NCBI GenBank assembly: GCA_029260795.1 | Contig: JAJDCO010000140.1 | Span: forward strand, 1 to 34,596 | Direction of reading: 5' to 3' | DNA: 34,596 nt | Source: Planctomycetota bacterium | GTDB lineage: Bacteria; Planctomycetota; OFTM77 | Part shown: piece after piece, positions 7,920 to 15,627 of the stretch | Layout: every line of letters starts with the position of its first letter | How positions within the stretch are numbered: position 1 is the first letter of the stretch | Program-made: the position numbers and the translations under genes | The notes under the pieces: generated by a model | What the model was told of the DNA's origin: nothing | Databases searched by the model: none | Seen by the model: only the letters and a program-made list of their open reading frames with translations

Positions 7920-8878
7920 CGGGAGAGCTCCTGTTCGCGCAAGCGGCGAAGCCTCGTGGCTCGTTCGCCACGCTCGTCCACGATCTGGGCCGGCACCGGG
8001 CGCAGCTTCCAGACGATCCCGAACACGGCCAACAATCGAAGGCCCCAGTAGGTCAGGTCCAGCTCCCACCAACGGAAGCCTTGGCGGGCCGAGGCCGGGT
8101 AGTGGTGGTGGTTGTTGTGCCAGCCCTCGCCGAGCGTGAGCAGGGCGAGCAGCGCGTTGTTGCGGCTGGCATCCCGCGTCTCGTAGCGCCGGCTGCCGAC
8201 CCGATGAGCCAGCGAGTTGATGCAGAAGGTGGCGTGGTAGAGCACCACCGTCGAGACGAAGAAGCCCCAGATCAAGAGCTGCGCGCCGCTGGTCCCCCAG
8301 TGAGGGGCTACGGCGGCGAGGACCTCGCCCATGCCGAAGAGACCCAGTCCCAGCAAGGCCGGCATCAGCACGTCGAAGCGATCGAGGAAGCGCAGCTCGG
8401 GAAAGCGCTCGAAGTCCCGCACCAGACGCCAGCGAATCGGGAAGTTGGCCCGGCTCAAGAACCAGCCAGCATGGCTCCACCAGAAGCCACGGCGATCGGG
8501 CGAGTGAGCGTCTTCTTCCGTGTCCGCGTGTCGATGATGAGCGCGATGATGCGAGGCCCACCAGAGGGGTCCGCGCTGCGCCGCCGAGCTGGCCAACGCC
8601 GCGAAGATGAGCTGAACCGGGCGCGAGGTTTGAAAGGCCCGGTGACCGAAGTAGCGGTGATAGAACGCCGTGATCGCAAACATGCGCACCCCGTACAGAC
8701 CGACCGCCACCGCGACCGCGATCGGGCTCACTCCGACCCAGATCACCCCGAGGCACATCAGGTGCAAGCCGATGAACGGGATCACCCGAAGCCAGTCGAT
8801 GCGATCGCTCGTATCGGCGGGCACGGATGAAGAGTCGATCCACCGGAGCAGCGTGGTCTTCAGCGACGCGCGCTTCAC
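7916..8878 (-). CDS. Acyl-CoA/acyl-lipid desaturase (membrane di-iron)
   Basis: 320 residues from a GTG at 8878-8876, which overlaps the methyltransferase stop as GTGA; no earlier ATG fits. The three histidine boxes of the stearoyl-CoA desaturase family are intact: HRYFGH (74-79), HHRAHH (110-115) and HNNHHH (254-259). Paired hydrophobic segments lie at about 32-70 and 170-215. The family introduces a cis double bond (commonly delta-9) in acyl chains at the membrane using a di-iron centre, O2 and electrons. In this operon it would supply the unsaturated acyl chains used by the two methyltransferases (inference). The C-terminus is a charged Arg/Glu-rich tail. Confidence 0.92.
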   Translation of the reverse strand: MKRASLKTTLLRWIDSSSVPADTSDRIDWLRVIPFIGLHLMCLGVIWVGVSPIAVAVAVGLYGVRMFAITAFYHRYFGHRAFQTSRPVQLIFAALASSAAQRGPLWWASHHRAHHRHADTEEDAHSPDRRGFWWSHAGWFLSRANFPIRWRLVRDFERFPELRFLDRFDVLMPALLGLGLFGMGEVLAAVAPHWGTSGAQLLIWGFFVSTVVLYHATFCINSLAHRVGSRRYETRDASRNNALLALLTLGEGWHNNHHHYPASARQGFRWWELDLTYWGLRLLAVFGIVWKLRPVPAQIVDERGERATRLRRLREQELSR

Positions 8879-9927
8879 GAGTCGACCCCAATCGCCGGCT
8901 CCGGCTTTCGGAACAGATAGTGCCCGACCAGCCACTCCTGACCGTTCCGGTATCCGAACAGCTCCGCACACGACAAGAAGAACACCCGCCAGCGCACTAG
9001 CCAGCGATCGCGATCCTCCCCGTAGACGTCGGCGAACAGCTCGGAGACCGCAGATCGGTTCTCGTCGATCTTGTCGAGCCAAGCTTCGGCGGTCTTCGCG
9101 TAGTGCACTCCCGACACGAGCCAGCGCTGCTCGATGTGCAGGCGATTCTGGAAATGCAAGAGCAGGTCGGCCGACGGCATCAAGCCGCCCGTGAAGAAAT
9201 AGCGCCCCATCCAGTCGTCCGGCCCTTCGACCTCGAAGGGGTAGGCCGCCGATTGATGGCAGAAGATGTGGACGAACAGCTTGCCGCCCGGCCGCAGCCA
9301 GCCCGCGATGCGATCCATCAGGCGCTCGGAGTTGCGCAGGTGCTCGAACATCTCGACCGAGACCACGCGATCGAAGTCGCCGGGCGCGTCGAAGTCGTTC
9401 ATGTCGGCCGTCAGGATCTGGAGATTCGTGATCCCTTCCTCGCGGCAAACCCCTTCCAGATACTTCCGCTGCGGCGCCGAGTTCGAGACCGCCACGATCT
9501 CGCTATTCGGCATCCGTCTCGCCATCCAAAGCGACAGGCTACCCCAGCCGCATCCGAGCTCGAGGATGCGCTGACCATCGTGGAGGTCCGCTCGCTGCAT
9601 CGTCAGATCGAGCATCCGCGCCTCGGCGTCGTCGAGAGTGCGCACGCCCTCACCCCAGTGGGCCGAGCTGTACTTGCGGTGCTTCCCGAGCACGAGCCCG
9701 AAGAACTCCGGAGGCAGCTCATAGTGCTGATCGTTCGCTTCCCGCGTCGCGATCGCGATCGGGCTGCGTCGCAGCTCCGAGATGAGCTCCTGCTTCTCCA
9801 GCTCGACACGTTCGAGGTCGTTCACCTTTTGATCGCGCAAGCGCTTCACCAACAGGCGTCGGATGCCGCGGCGAATCAGAGCGTCGGGTAGAAGCCCGCG
9901 CTCCATGACTGAGATCAAGGTCTTCAT
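8875..9927 (-). CDS. CNMT-like SAM methyltransferase of the CFA superfamily
   Basis: 350 residues from the ATG at 9927-9925, chosen because it overlaps the DUF1295 stop as ATGA; an in-frame GTG 24 bases earlier is less likely. The sequence is closest in pattern to coclaurine N-methyltransferase-like bacterial proteins: QHYELPPEFFGLVLGKHRKYSS, SAM loop LELGCGWGSLSLWMA (122-136), VEMFEH (191-196), LFVHIFCHQ, then DDWMGRYFFTGGLMPS and VSGVHYAKTAEAWL. The Glu/His of VEMFEH match the catalytic residues of that family. In bacteria the family occurs with CFA, DUF1295 and desaturase genes, which points to a lipid substrate. It is a second, distinct methyltransferase in the operon, not a duplicate of the gene at 4511-5782. 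Confidence 0.88.
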   Translation of the reverse strand: MKTLISVMERGLLPDALIRRGIRRLLVKRLRDQKVNDLERVELEKQELISELRRSPIAIATREANDQHYELPPEFFGLVLGKHRKYSSAHWGEGVRTLDDAEARMLDLTMQRADLHDGQRILELGCGWGSLSLWMARRMPNSEIVAVSNSAPQRKYLEGVCREEGITNLQILTADMNDFDAPGDFDRVVSVEMFEHLRNSERLMDRIAGWLRPGGKLFVHIFCHQSAAYPFEVEGPDDWMGRYFFTGGLMPSADLLLHFQNRLHIEQRWLVSGVHYAKTAEAWLDKIDENRSAVSELFADVYGEDRDRWLVRWRVFFLSCAELFGYRNGQEWLVGHYLFRKPEPAIGVDS

Positions 9928-10715
9928 GAGGCTCGCTTTCTCGGAAACCACGGAAAGAAGGCGTTGGTCGTGCGCTGGTACTCCCGGTAGTCGTCACCCC
10001 GGCTCGACAGGGCCTGCGCCTCGGTCGGTGGAATGCCGGTGACCTTCAGGATGAAGAACAGCATCAGCGCCGGGCCCGCCAGCGCCAGCCAAGCGATCGG
10101 CCCCGTGACGGCGAGCAGCACGTAGGCCCACCAATGGATCCACTCGAAGAAGTAATTCGGGTGCCGGGAAAAGCGCCACAGCCCGCGGCGGCAGGTCTTG
10201 CCGCGGTTCGAAGGCTGCTTTCGGAACTGGGCGAGCTGACGGTCGGCGATCGCCTCCCCACCCACCGCGATCAGCCAGACGACGACAGCGGCCAGGTCCC
10301 AGGCATCCGGCGCCGGACCGGGCCGAGCGGCCGCGATCGCAAACGGAATCGCGAGCACGGCCACCAGAACGGCTTGAGCCTGGTAGAACCAGAACAAGCG
10401 CCCTTGAAAGGCATCGCCCCACTCCCGTCGCATCGCGCGGTAGCGGCCGTCCTCACCGTGATCCCCGAGGATTCGATCGGTCAGGAGGTGCCCGGCCAGG
10501 CGATAGCCCCACACCCCGGCCATGCTGCCCAGGATCAGACGCCGCGTCGGATCGCCCTCGCCGAGCCAGGCACACAGAATGCCGGCGCTGCCGAGTCCGG
10601 CGGCCCAGGCCACATCGACGATGCCCGCGTCCCCCGTGCGCTTTTGCAGGAGCCACAGGAGAGCCATCGAGGGCACCAGAGCGGCGAGGGCGAGGAGGGG
10701 TCCGGTCCAGGTCAC
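9924..10715 (-). CDS. DUF1295 (steroid 5-alpha-reductase-like) membrane protein
   Basis: 263 residues from a GTG at 10715-10713 with a weak GGAG about ten bases before it. Six or seven hydrophobic helices span the chain. The diagnostic C-terminal part is FSRHPNYFFEWIHWWAYVL (182-200), then KVTGIPPTEAQALSSRGDDY and a closing FFPWFP, as in the DUF1295 family, related to isoprenylcysteine methyltransferases and 3-oxo-5-alpha-steroid 4-dehydrogenases. A lipid-reductase role fits the operon but is inference. It is the first gene of the operon, and its stop overlaps the next start (ATGA). Confidence 0.9.
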   Translation of the reverse strand: MTWTGPLLALAALVPSMALLWLLQKRTGDAGIVDVAWAAGLGSAGILCAWLGEGDPTRRLILGSMAGVWGYRLAGHLLTDRILGDHGEDGRYRAMRREWGDAFQGRLFWFYQAQAVLVAVLAIPFAIAAARPGPAPDAWDLAAVVVWLIAVGGEAIADRQLAQFRKQPSNRGKTCRRGLWRFSRHPNYFFEWIHWWAYVLLAVTGPIAWLALAGPALMLFFILKVTGIPPTEAQALSSRGDDYREYQRTTNAFFPWFPRKRAS

Positions 10716-10897
10716 GGGAGGGTCTCTCCAGGAAGAAGTTCCGTTGCTCGGGAAGTTTCGTCGTCACTCGAACTTCGCCGCTGGCCGCCATTCGGATTCT
10801 GGAAGCGCTCCAGATCCTGTCCTGCTCGAGAGATCAGCGCTCGGGAATCGATCGCCCACGGCTGGACGACCGCGGCGCGTTCTGCTTCCATGCCGGC
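10716..10897. promoter_or_regulatory. Divergent intergenic region (lipid operon / cpdA-like gene)
   Basis: 182 bases between two divergent starts (GTG at 10715, ATG at 10898). The promoters of both units should lie here. I could not identify a convincing -35/-10 pair or a dyad operator by eye. Confidence 0.35.
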
Positions 10898-11731
10898 ATG
10901 CGCATCGTTCAGGTGACCGACACTCATCTCTTCGCGGATCCGGCGACTCGGTCGTTGGGTGTCGAGACCGACGCCTCGCTGCGGGTCGTGCTGACCGCGG
11001 TCGCCGATCTCGATCCGGCACCCGATGCGCTGCTCCTGACGGGCGACCTGGGCCACGACGAGAAGCCCGAGAGCTACGAGCGCCTCGCCGCCTTCGTCGC
11101 GCCCTTGAGCTGCCCGATCTACTGGCTGCCCGGCAACCATGACTCCCCCGACACGATGCGTCCGGCGCTCGGTGAACGTGGACCCGGCTCGCACGAGCTC
11201 GGCGAGTGGCGGCTGATCACGCTGTCGACGCACATTCCCGGGATCGACTCGGGCCGGCTCGGCGCGGAAGAGCTCGGGCGCTTGGCCGATTCACTGGGCG
11301 AGGCGCACTCACTCGGGCGACCGACTCTGGTGGCGCTCCACCACCCGCCCGTGCCGGTCGAAAGCCGCTGGCTCGACCGTCTGGCCCTCGAGGACTCCGA
11401 GGCCTTCTTCCAGGTCCTCGATCGAGTGGGCGCCCCTCGCCTGGTCCTCGCCGGGCACGTCCACCAGGAGCAGATGCTGGTGCGCGCCGGCGTCACCATC
11501 CTGACGACACCGTCGACCTGCGGGCAGTTCGCGCCCGACAGCCCGGAGTTTCGTCAGGACGAGGTCCCGGCCGGATTCCGCGTCCTCGACCTGGCGGCGG
11601 ATGGAAGCTTCTCGACTCGGGTGGTTCGGGTCCCGGGCTCAGGCGCCATCGACGAGGCACGCCTCCGCTGGATGCGCGAAGGCGGCGAAGCGCCCACAAA
11701 CGATCGCCATCTGGAGAAGCCGGCGAGCTAG
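10898..11731 (+). CDS. cpdA: CpdA-like metallophosphoesterase (cyclic nucleotide phosphodiesterase family)
   Basis: 277 residues, the usual CpdA size. The metal-site motifs of class III phosphodiesterases are all present: D8-x-H10 in VTDTHLF, D50 in LLTGDLGHDE, GNHD (79-82), H148 in LHHPP and GHVHQ (186-190). It would be a cytosolic dinuclear-metal enzyme; CpdA hydrolyses 3',5'-cAMP, but related members act on other phosphodiesters. It is divergent from the lipid operon and followed by a 225-base gap. Only weak hairpins are seen after the TAG, for example at 11737-11757. The start has no strong Shine-Dalgarno; the MRIVQVTDTH opening supports this ATG. Confidence 0.85.
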   Translation: MRIVQVTDTHLFADPATRSLGVETDASLRVVLTAVADLDPAPDALLLTGDLGHDEKPESYERLAAFVAPLSCPIYWLPGNHDSPDTMRPALGERGPGSHELGEWRLITLSTHIPGIDSGRLGAEELGRLADSLGEAHSLGRPTLVALHHPPVPVESRWLDRLALEDSEAFFQVLDRVGAPRLVLAGHVHQEQMLVRAGVTILTTPSTCGQFAPDSPEFRQDEVPAGFRVLDLAADGSFSTRVVRVPGSGAIDEARLRWMREGGEAPTNDRHLEKPAS

Positions 11732-11855
11732 GCTCGGCGAGGGTTGCGAAGCCTCGCTCCGGGAGATGCCATTTGGGCAGCCACGAAGTGGCAGCCGGAA
11801 TTGCGAGAGCCCCCGCCCCGCAGTGGGAATGAGAGTTTGGACCGACGGATTTCCC

Positions 11856-11870
11856 ATGGTGAGGTCGGCA
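11856..11870 (+). promoter_or_regulatory. Element shared upstream of both Cys-rich secreted genes (copy 1)
   Basis: ATGGTGAGGTCGGCA lies 101 bases before the start at 11957. A copy with one mismatch lies 93 bases before the paralogue start. The surrounding leaders are less alike, apart from CGGCTTGCTGGAG/CCGCTTGCTGGAG just before each start. It could be promoter, operator or leader RNA; the type is not determined. Confidence 0.4.
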
Positions 11871-11956
11871 AGGAATCTGCTCTGATTCTGTGAGGCAGGA
11901 CCTGTCGGTCCGCCCGCAATCTGTCTGAGCCCTCGCGGCTTGCTGGAGTCTCATCC

Positions 11957-13180
11957 ATGAAGCGATCCTCATTTGTTCTTCGGCTCTTCGTCCTCTCGTC
12001 TTTTCTCGTCCTCGGCCTGACTTCGCCGGCCACGGCTCAGCTCTGCTTTGGTCCGGACAACCTGAACGGCCCTTGCTGTAGCTTCACGGTCGAGAACCTG
12101 CCGACGCCGCTTCCGACGCCCAACAACCTACGCGGCATCGGCATCTGCTGGACGGCGTGCAGCCCGACCACCACGAACGCCGAGCTCGTGTATGGTCCGA
12201 TCACGAATCTCTGGTGCGGCACCTACACCGGCAGCCTGACCGTTGAAGACGGCGCGGGCACGGTGCTGATGGCCGGCACGCAACAGCTCGAGTACACGCG
12301 CACTTGGGAGGAGACCAACTTCAATGCCGAGACCTTGCAGGTCTGGCGCTTCCTGGTGAAGGTCGATCTTCAGGCCGCCATCCCGACGCCGGTCTGCCCG
12401 GTGCCCGGACCCATCGCACACTCGTCGTTCTATTACGGCTACCTGGACATCGTTTTCAACTGCTTCACGGGCGCAACCGAGTTCGCGACCTGTCTGTTCC
12501 ACGCCTGCGACAAGTTCATCCATCATCCGATCGCGTCGTCGATCCCAGGCCCGTTGCATCCCCAGGTCGCCTACGGGTTGGTCGCTCCGGTGTCGGCCGC
12601 GAACCCCTTCACGCCCATCCCGCTGCCTCCGGTCTTCGGTCCTGCGACCGGTGGCGGCACTCGGCGCGGCACGGTCCCCGGAACGACCTGTGCGACTGAG
12701 GAGGTCATTCCGGCAGGTGGCGCCAATCTGAGTCTCATCGCGCAAGCGTGCGCGTGCCCGCTCAACTTCAGCTTACCGCTTCAATACGCGGCCCAGCCTC
12801 TTTCACTGGGCGGGGCGTGCGGCACGACCAGCAGCTCGATCTGGACGCCCAACCCGTTTCCGTGGGTGCACATGATCACGACGAGCCTCGGCACCTGGAC
12901 CGGATCCGGAGTCGGGACACCGTACCCGGGCCCCGAAGCGGCTTGGGTGAACGAGGGTTTCTTCTTCACCTTCGACGGCTGCACGGGCATCCCGTATGTC
13001 GAGGTCTACTACGGCGCCATGACCGACCAAGGCTTCCCGGTCACTCCGGACCCACAGCGCCCGTGGCAGACAACCCGCTTCCTCGACCTGGCGTCGAACT
13101 ATGCCAAGAGCACCGGCATCAATCCACCGTGGGTTGGCACGGTCCGCGGCACAGCCCGTCTCATCTACATGAACTTTTGA
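11957..13180 (+). CDS. Secreted cysteine-rich protein of unknown family (paralogue A)
   Basis: 407 residues. GGAG (11945-11948) lies eight bases before the ATG. Residues 1-27 are a Sec signal peptide (MKRSSFVLRLF...) ending in a TSPATA-type cleavage site before QLCFGPDN. The mature chain is rich in Pro, Gly, Thr and aromatic residues and has many Cys, including CC after GP, ICWTACSP, VCPVPGP, CLFHACDKF, QACACPL and DGCTG, which suggests a disulfide-bonded extracytoplasmic fold. No known domain is recognised. The C-terminal portion (YYGAMTDQGFPVTPD, RPWQTTRFLDLASNYAKS) is strongly conserved in paralogue B at 13750. It looks intact and is followed by a strong hairpin. Function is unknown; an envelope or extracellular structural role is only a guess. 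Confidence 0.88.
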   Translation: MKRSSFVLRLFVLSSFLVLGLTSPATAQLCFGPDNLNGPCCSFTVENLPTPLPTPNNLRGIGICWTACSPTTTNAELVYGPITNLWCGTYTGSLTVEDGAGTVLMAGTQQLEYTRTWEETNFNAETLQVWRFLVKVDLQAAIPTPVCPVPGPIAHSSFYYGYLDIVFNCFTGATEFATCLFHACDKFIHHPIASSIPGPLHPQVAYGLVAPVSAANPFTPIPLPPVFGPATGGGTRRGTVPGTTCATEEVIPAGGANLSLIAQACACPLNFSLPLQYAAQPLSLGGACGTTSSSIWTPNPFPWVHMITTSLGTWTGSGVGTPYPGPEAAWVNEGFFFTFDGCTGIPYVEVYYGAMTDQGFPVTPDPQRPWQTTRFLDLASNYAKSTGINPPWVGTVRGTARLIYMNF

Positions 13181-13210
13181 GTTTTTGATAGTATTCGTCG
13201 CGAGAGAATC

Positions 13211-13248
13211 GAACGCCCGGCTTGCTCGAAGGAGCGAGCCGGGCGTTC
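13211..13248. terminator. Strong hairpin terminator after paralogue A
   Basis: A 17-bp stem (13211-13227 with 13232-13248) with one G-T wobble and a GAAG tetraloop, starting 30 bases after the TGA at 13180. There is only a short TTT downstream. It marks the left edge of the repeat-rich spacer. Confidence 0.7.
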
Positions 13249-13267
13249 TCGCGTTTCCGGTGTGCAC

Positions 13268-13646
13268 AAGAGCGGGCGGGCCGCCAGGCGGGCCGCCCGC
13301 GGTCCCAGGGGAAGACGCCCCCGAATGGGACCGGAGTGCGTTCGCGCAGCGGAGCCGACGACGTCTCACGCAATTTTCGCGGGTCGTTGCGGCGAAGCGG
13401 AGCTGACGCTCCGACAAGAGCGGGCGAGCCGCCCGCGGTCCCAGGGGGGACGCCCTCGAAAGGGACGGGAGTGCGTCCGCGCAGCGCAGCCGACGACGTC
13501 TCTCGAATCCACTCAGGTCATCGCGGCGAAGCGGAGCTGACGCCCGGAAAAGAGCGGGCGAGCCGCCCGCGGTCCCAGGGGGGAGAGACGAGGGCTCGCC
13601 GTCGCCAAACACGGGCGAGCCGCCCGTGGTCTTAGGGGAAGACGCG
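13268..13646. repeat. REP-like GC-rich tandem array between the two paralogues
   Basis: Units begin with AGAGCGGGCG near 13268, 13416 and 13549, with a short fourth copy at 13609. The first two are about 148 and 133 bases and share inner blocks such as GCGCAGCG and CGGCGAAGCGGAGCTGACG. Each start has the palindrome GCGGGCG-AGC-CGCCCGC (for example 13420-13436) followed by GGTCCCAGGG. The same core occurs at 2480-2868. No gene is supported in 13181-13749; open frames there are by-products of the repeat. Confidence 0.88.
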
Positions 13647-13656
13647 AACTTTTTAG

Positions 13657-13671
13657 ATGGTGAGGTTGGCA
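13657..13671 (+). promoter_or_regulatory. Element shared upstream of both Cys-rich secreted genes (copy 2)
   Basis: ATGGTGAGGTTGGCA differs by one base from the copy at 11856-11870 and lies 93 bases before the start at 13750. It sits directly after the repeat array, so the array has not separated it from its gene. Confidence 0.4.
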
Positions 13672-13749
13672 GCGGTTCGACTCTAGGGGTTCCAGGGTCC
13701 CTCTTCGAGACCCTCACCCAAGAGAACAACCCGCTTGCTGGAGCTCACC

Positions 13750-14967
13750 ATGATGCGTTCTGCCCCCTGCTTCGCGCTCGCCACTCTCCTCGTCATCGCT
13801 GGCCTGGCCGCTCCGAGCCACGCTCAGCTCTGCTTTGGCCCGGACAACCTCAGCGGGCCATGCTGCTCCTTCAATATCGCCAACTTGCCGACGCCGATGC
13901 CGACGCCCCCCACGATGCCCGCCTCGGGCATCTGCTGGACGGCCTGTAGCCCGGCCACGACCAACGTCTTCCTCTCCTACACCCCCATCACACAACTCGC
14001 CTGCGGCAGCTACTCGACCGGTCTGTCCGTGATCGATACCGCCGGGACGGTCATCATGCGCGGCACGATGACGCTCGACTACACGCGCACCTGGGCCGAG
14101 ACCAACTTCGCGGGTGACCCGCTCCAGTGCTGGCGCTTCATGGCCAAGGTCGACCTGTTCGCGTCGGCGCCGGGCCTGCCGTGTCCGGTGCCAGCCGGAA
14201 CCGCCCCCACGTCCTTCTACTACGGCTACCTGGACGTCGTCCTCAACTGCAACACCGGCGGCTTCGAGTTCGCGAACGTCCTCTTCCACTCCTGTGACCT
14301 CTTCATCCACAACCCGGCCGTCTCGTCGATTCCAGGTCCGCACCACCCGGCCAGCTCCTATGCGCTCGTCGCCCCGGTGACGGCCGCCAACCCGTTCCTC
14401 CCGCTGCCGCTGCCTCCCATCTTCGGCCCCGTAACCGGTGGCGCCACTCGCCTGAGCGCCCTTCCGGGTGCCACTTGCCTCAATGATGAGCTCATTCCTG
14501 CGGGCGGAGCCAATCTCGGCTTGATCGCTCAAGCCTGCGCCTGCCCCTTCAACCTGGCCGGACCACTCCAATACTCGGCCCAGCCCTTCACGGGCACCAG
14601 TATCTGCGGCACCGGAACCGCTTCGATCTGGACGCCGTTCCCGCTGCCTTGGCTGCATCTGATCACGACCAGCCTGGGCTTCTGGACGGGCGGCGGACCG
14701 GGCACGCCCTACCCGGGACCCGAGGCGGCCTTCGTCAACGAGGGCTTCTTCTTCACGACCGATGGCTGCTTCGGGATCCCGTTCATCCAGGTCTACTACG
14801 GCGCGATGACCGACCAAGGATTCCCGGTGACGCCCGATGCCGCTCGACCGTGGCAGACCCCGCGCATGCTCGATCTCGCGAGCAACTACTCGCGCTCGAT
14901 GGGAATCACCCCGCCGTTCGTCGGCACCGTTCGCCCGACGGCTCGACTCATCTACGTGAACTTCTGA
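13750..14967 (+). CDS. Secreted cysteine-rich protein of unknown family (paralogue B)
   Basis: 405 residues from the ATG at 13750, with GGAG (13740-13743) six bases ahead; an upstream in-frame alternative at 13735 would place the Shine-Dalgarno inside the gene. Residues 1-25 form a signal peptide (MMRSAPCFALATLLVIAGLA) cleaved after PSHA, giving QLCFGPDN as in paralogue A. By eye well over half of the residues are identical to paralogue A along the whole length, with nearly all Cys kept (CC, ICWTACSP, LPCPVPA, FHSCDLF, QACACPF, DGCFG). One difference: B has Cys in LQCWRF where A has Val. Three hairpins follow the stop. Function is unknown. Confidence 0.88.
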   Translation: MMRSAPCFALATLLVIAGLAAPSHAQLCFGPDNLSGPCCSFNIANLPTPMPTPPTMPASGICWTACSPATTNVFLSYTPITQLACGSYSTGLSVIDTAGTVIMRGTMTLDYTRTWAETNFAGDPLQCWRFMAKVDLFASAPGLPCPVPAGTAPTSFYYGYLDVVLNCNTGGFEFANVLFHSCDLFIHNPAVSSIPGPHHPASSYALVAPVTAANPFLPLPLPPIFGPVTGGATRLSALPGATCLNDELIPAGGANLGLIAQACACPFNLAGPLQYSAQPFTGTSICGTGTASIWTPFPLPWLHLITTSLGFWTGGGPGTPYPGPEAAFVNEGFFFTTDGCFGIPFIQVYYGAMTDQGFPVTPDAARPWQTPRMLDLASNYSRSMGITPPFVGTVRPTARLIYVNF

Positions 14968-14973
14968 CAACCT

Positions 14974-15046
14974 GCGTCCTGGCAGGACGCCTCGGGAGCG
15001 AGGCACAGGAAGAAGGATGCCGAGCCGGTCTTCGGGCCGGCTCGGC
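14974..15046 (+). terminator. Triple hairpin after paralogue B
   Basis: Three successive stems: GCGTCCT/AGGACGC (14974-14990), GCCTCG/CGAGGC (14989-15004) and a 12-bp stem at 15019-15046 closed by a C(TTCG)G loop, the very stable UUCG tetraloop in RNA. The last is the likely terminator; no long T-run follows. Confidence 0.65.
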
Positions 15047-15200
15047 GCATTGGTTAGCGAACTGATCGACCGCGCTCTCATCGCCATTGCCTTCTTATCA
15101 CAAGCATGTTACGTTCACTGCTATCCCGACTGACTTCCCTGCCGAGCTCCGCGGACGCGCCGCATCCTCCGACCTCGCAGAACCCCCGATCAAGCCCCCG

Positions 15201-15548
15201 ATGGACCCTCCTGACCGCGCGAGCGCTCCCCCTCAGATCCTGGCCGAGATCTCGCTCCTCGCGACCGAGGAAGGGGGTCGTCAACACCCGCTCGGCTCAC
15301 CGGCTCCGGTGGCCATGTACTTCGATGGACGGTACTGGGACTCGACCGGACACCTCCGCGATCACCGGTTCATCTATCCGGGCCAGTCGGCCTGGATAGA
15401 GCTGACCGTCTCACCGTGGATCGAGGCGAGCGAGCGTCTCTATCCGGGCAAACCGTTCCTGATCCGGGAGGAAGGTCGCATCGTCGCCTATGGCTTGGTG
15501 AAGCAGATGCTCACCGACACCGAGAGGGAAGCCACGGCCGAGGCTTGA
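15201..15548 (+). CDS. Stand-alone EF-Tu domain-3-like protein
   Basis: 115 residues from the ATG at 15201, the first ATG in a frame that is open from a TTG at 15087; no strong Shine-Dalgarno decides it. The core ILAEISLLATEEGGRQHPL, VAMYFDGRYWDSTGHL, YPGQSAWIELTV and FLIREEGRIVAYGLVKQML follows the C-terminal domain of EF-Tu, where the pattern is 'aeV..L..EEGGR..P......pQfy....dvtG' and 'F.iREGGrTVgaGvV'. The GTPase domain and domain 2 are absent. Small proteins of this type occur in many bacteria without a known role. Tandem position with the acetyltransferase gene 79 bases downstream may indicate cotranscription. Confidence 0.65.
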   Translation: MDPPDRASAPPQILAEISLLATEEGGRQHPLGSPAPVAMYFDGRYWDSTGHLRDHRFIYPGQSAWIELTVSPWIEASERLYPGKPFLIREEGRIVAYGLVKQMLTDTEREATAEA

Positions 15549-15627
15549 ATCTGAGCGACATCGGAGCCACGCTCGCAGGACCGCGACCCGGCACGATGGG
15601 AAGCCGCGGCCTTCCCCGGAGCGAACG

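Noticed and set aside
13268..13646. Possible CRISPR array
   Set aside because: The repeated parts are long and GC-rich palindromes with similar, not unique, sequence between them; unit lengths vary and no cas gene is present.
13608..13692. tRNA-like T-loop (GGTTCGACTC near 13674)
   Set aside because: The flanking 5-base arms do not pair and no acceptor, D or anticodon stem can be built around it.
15087..15200. TTG-initiated N-terminal extension of the EF-Tu domain-3-like protein
   Set aside because: The extra 38 residues are Pro/Ala-rich and unlike the family; no Shine-Dalgarno supports the TTG.
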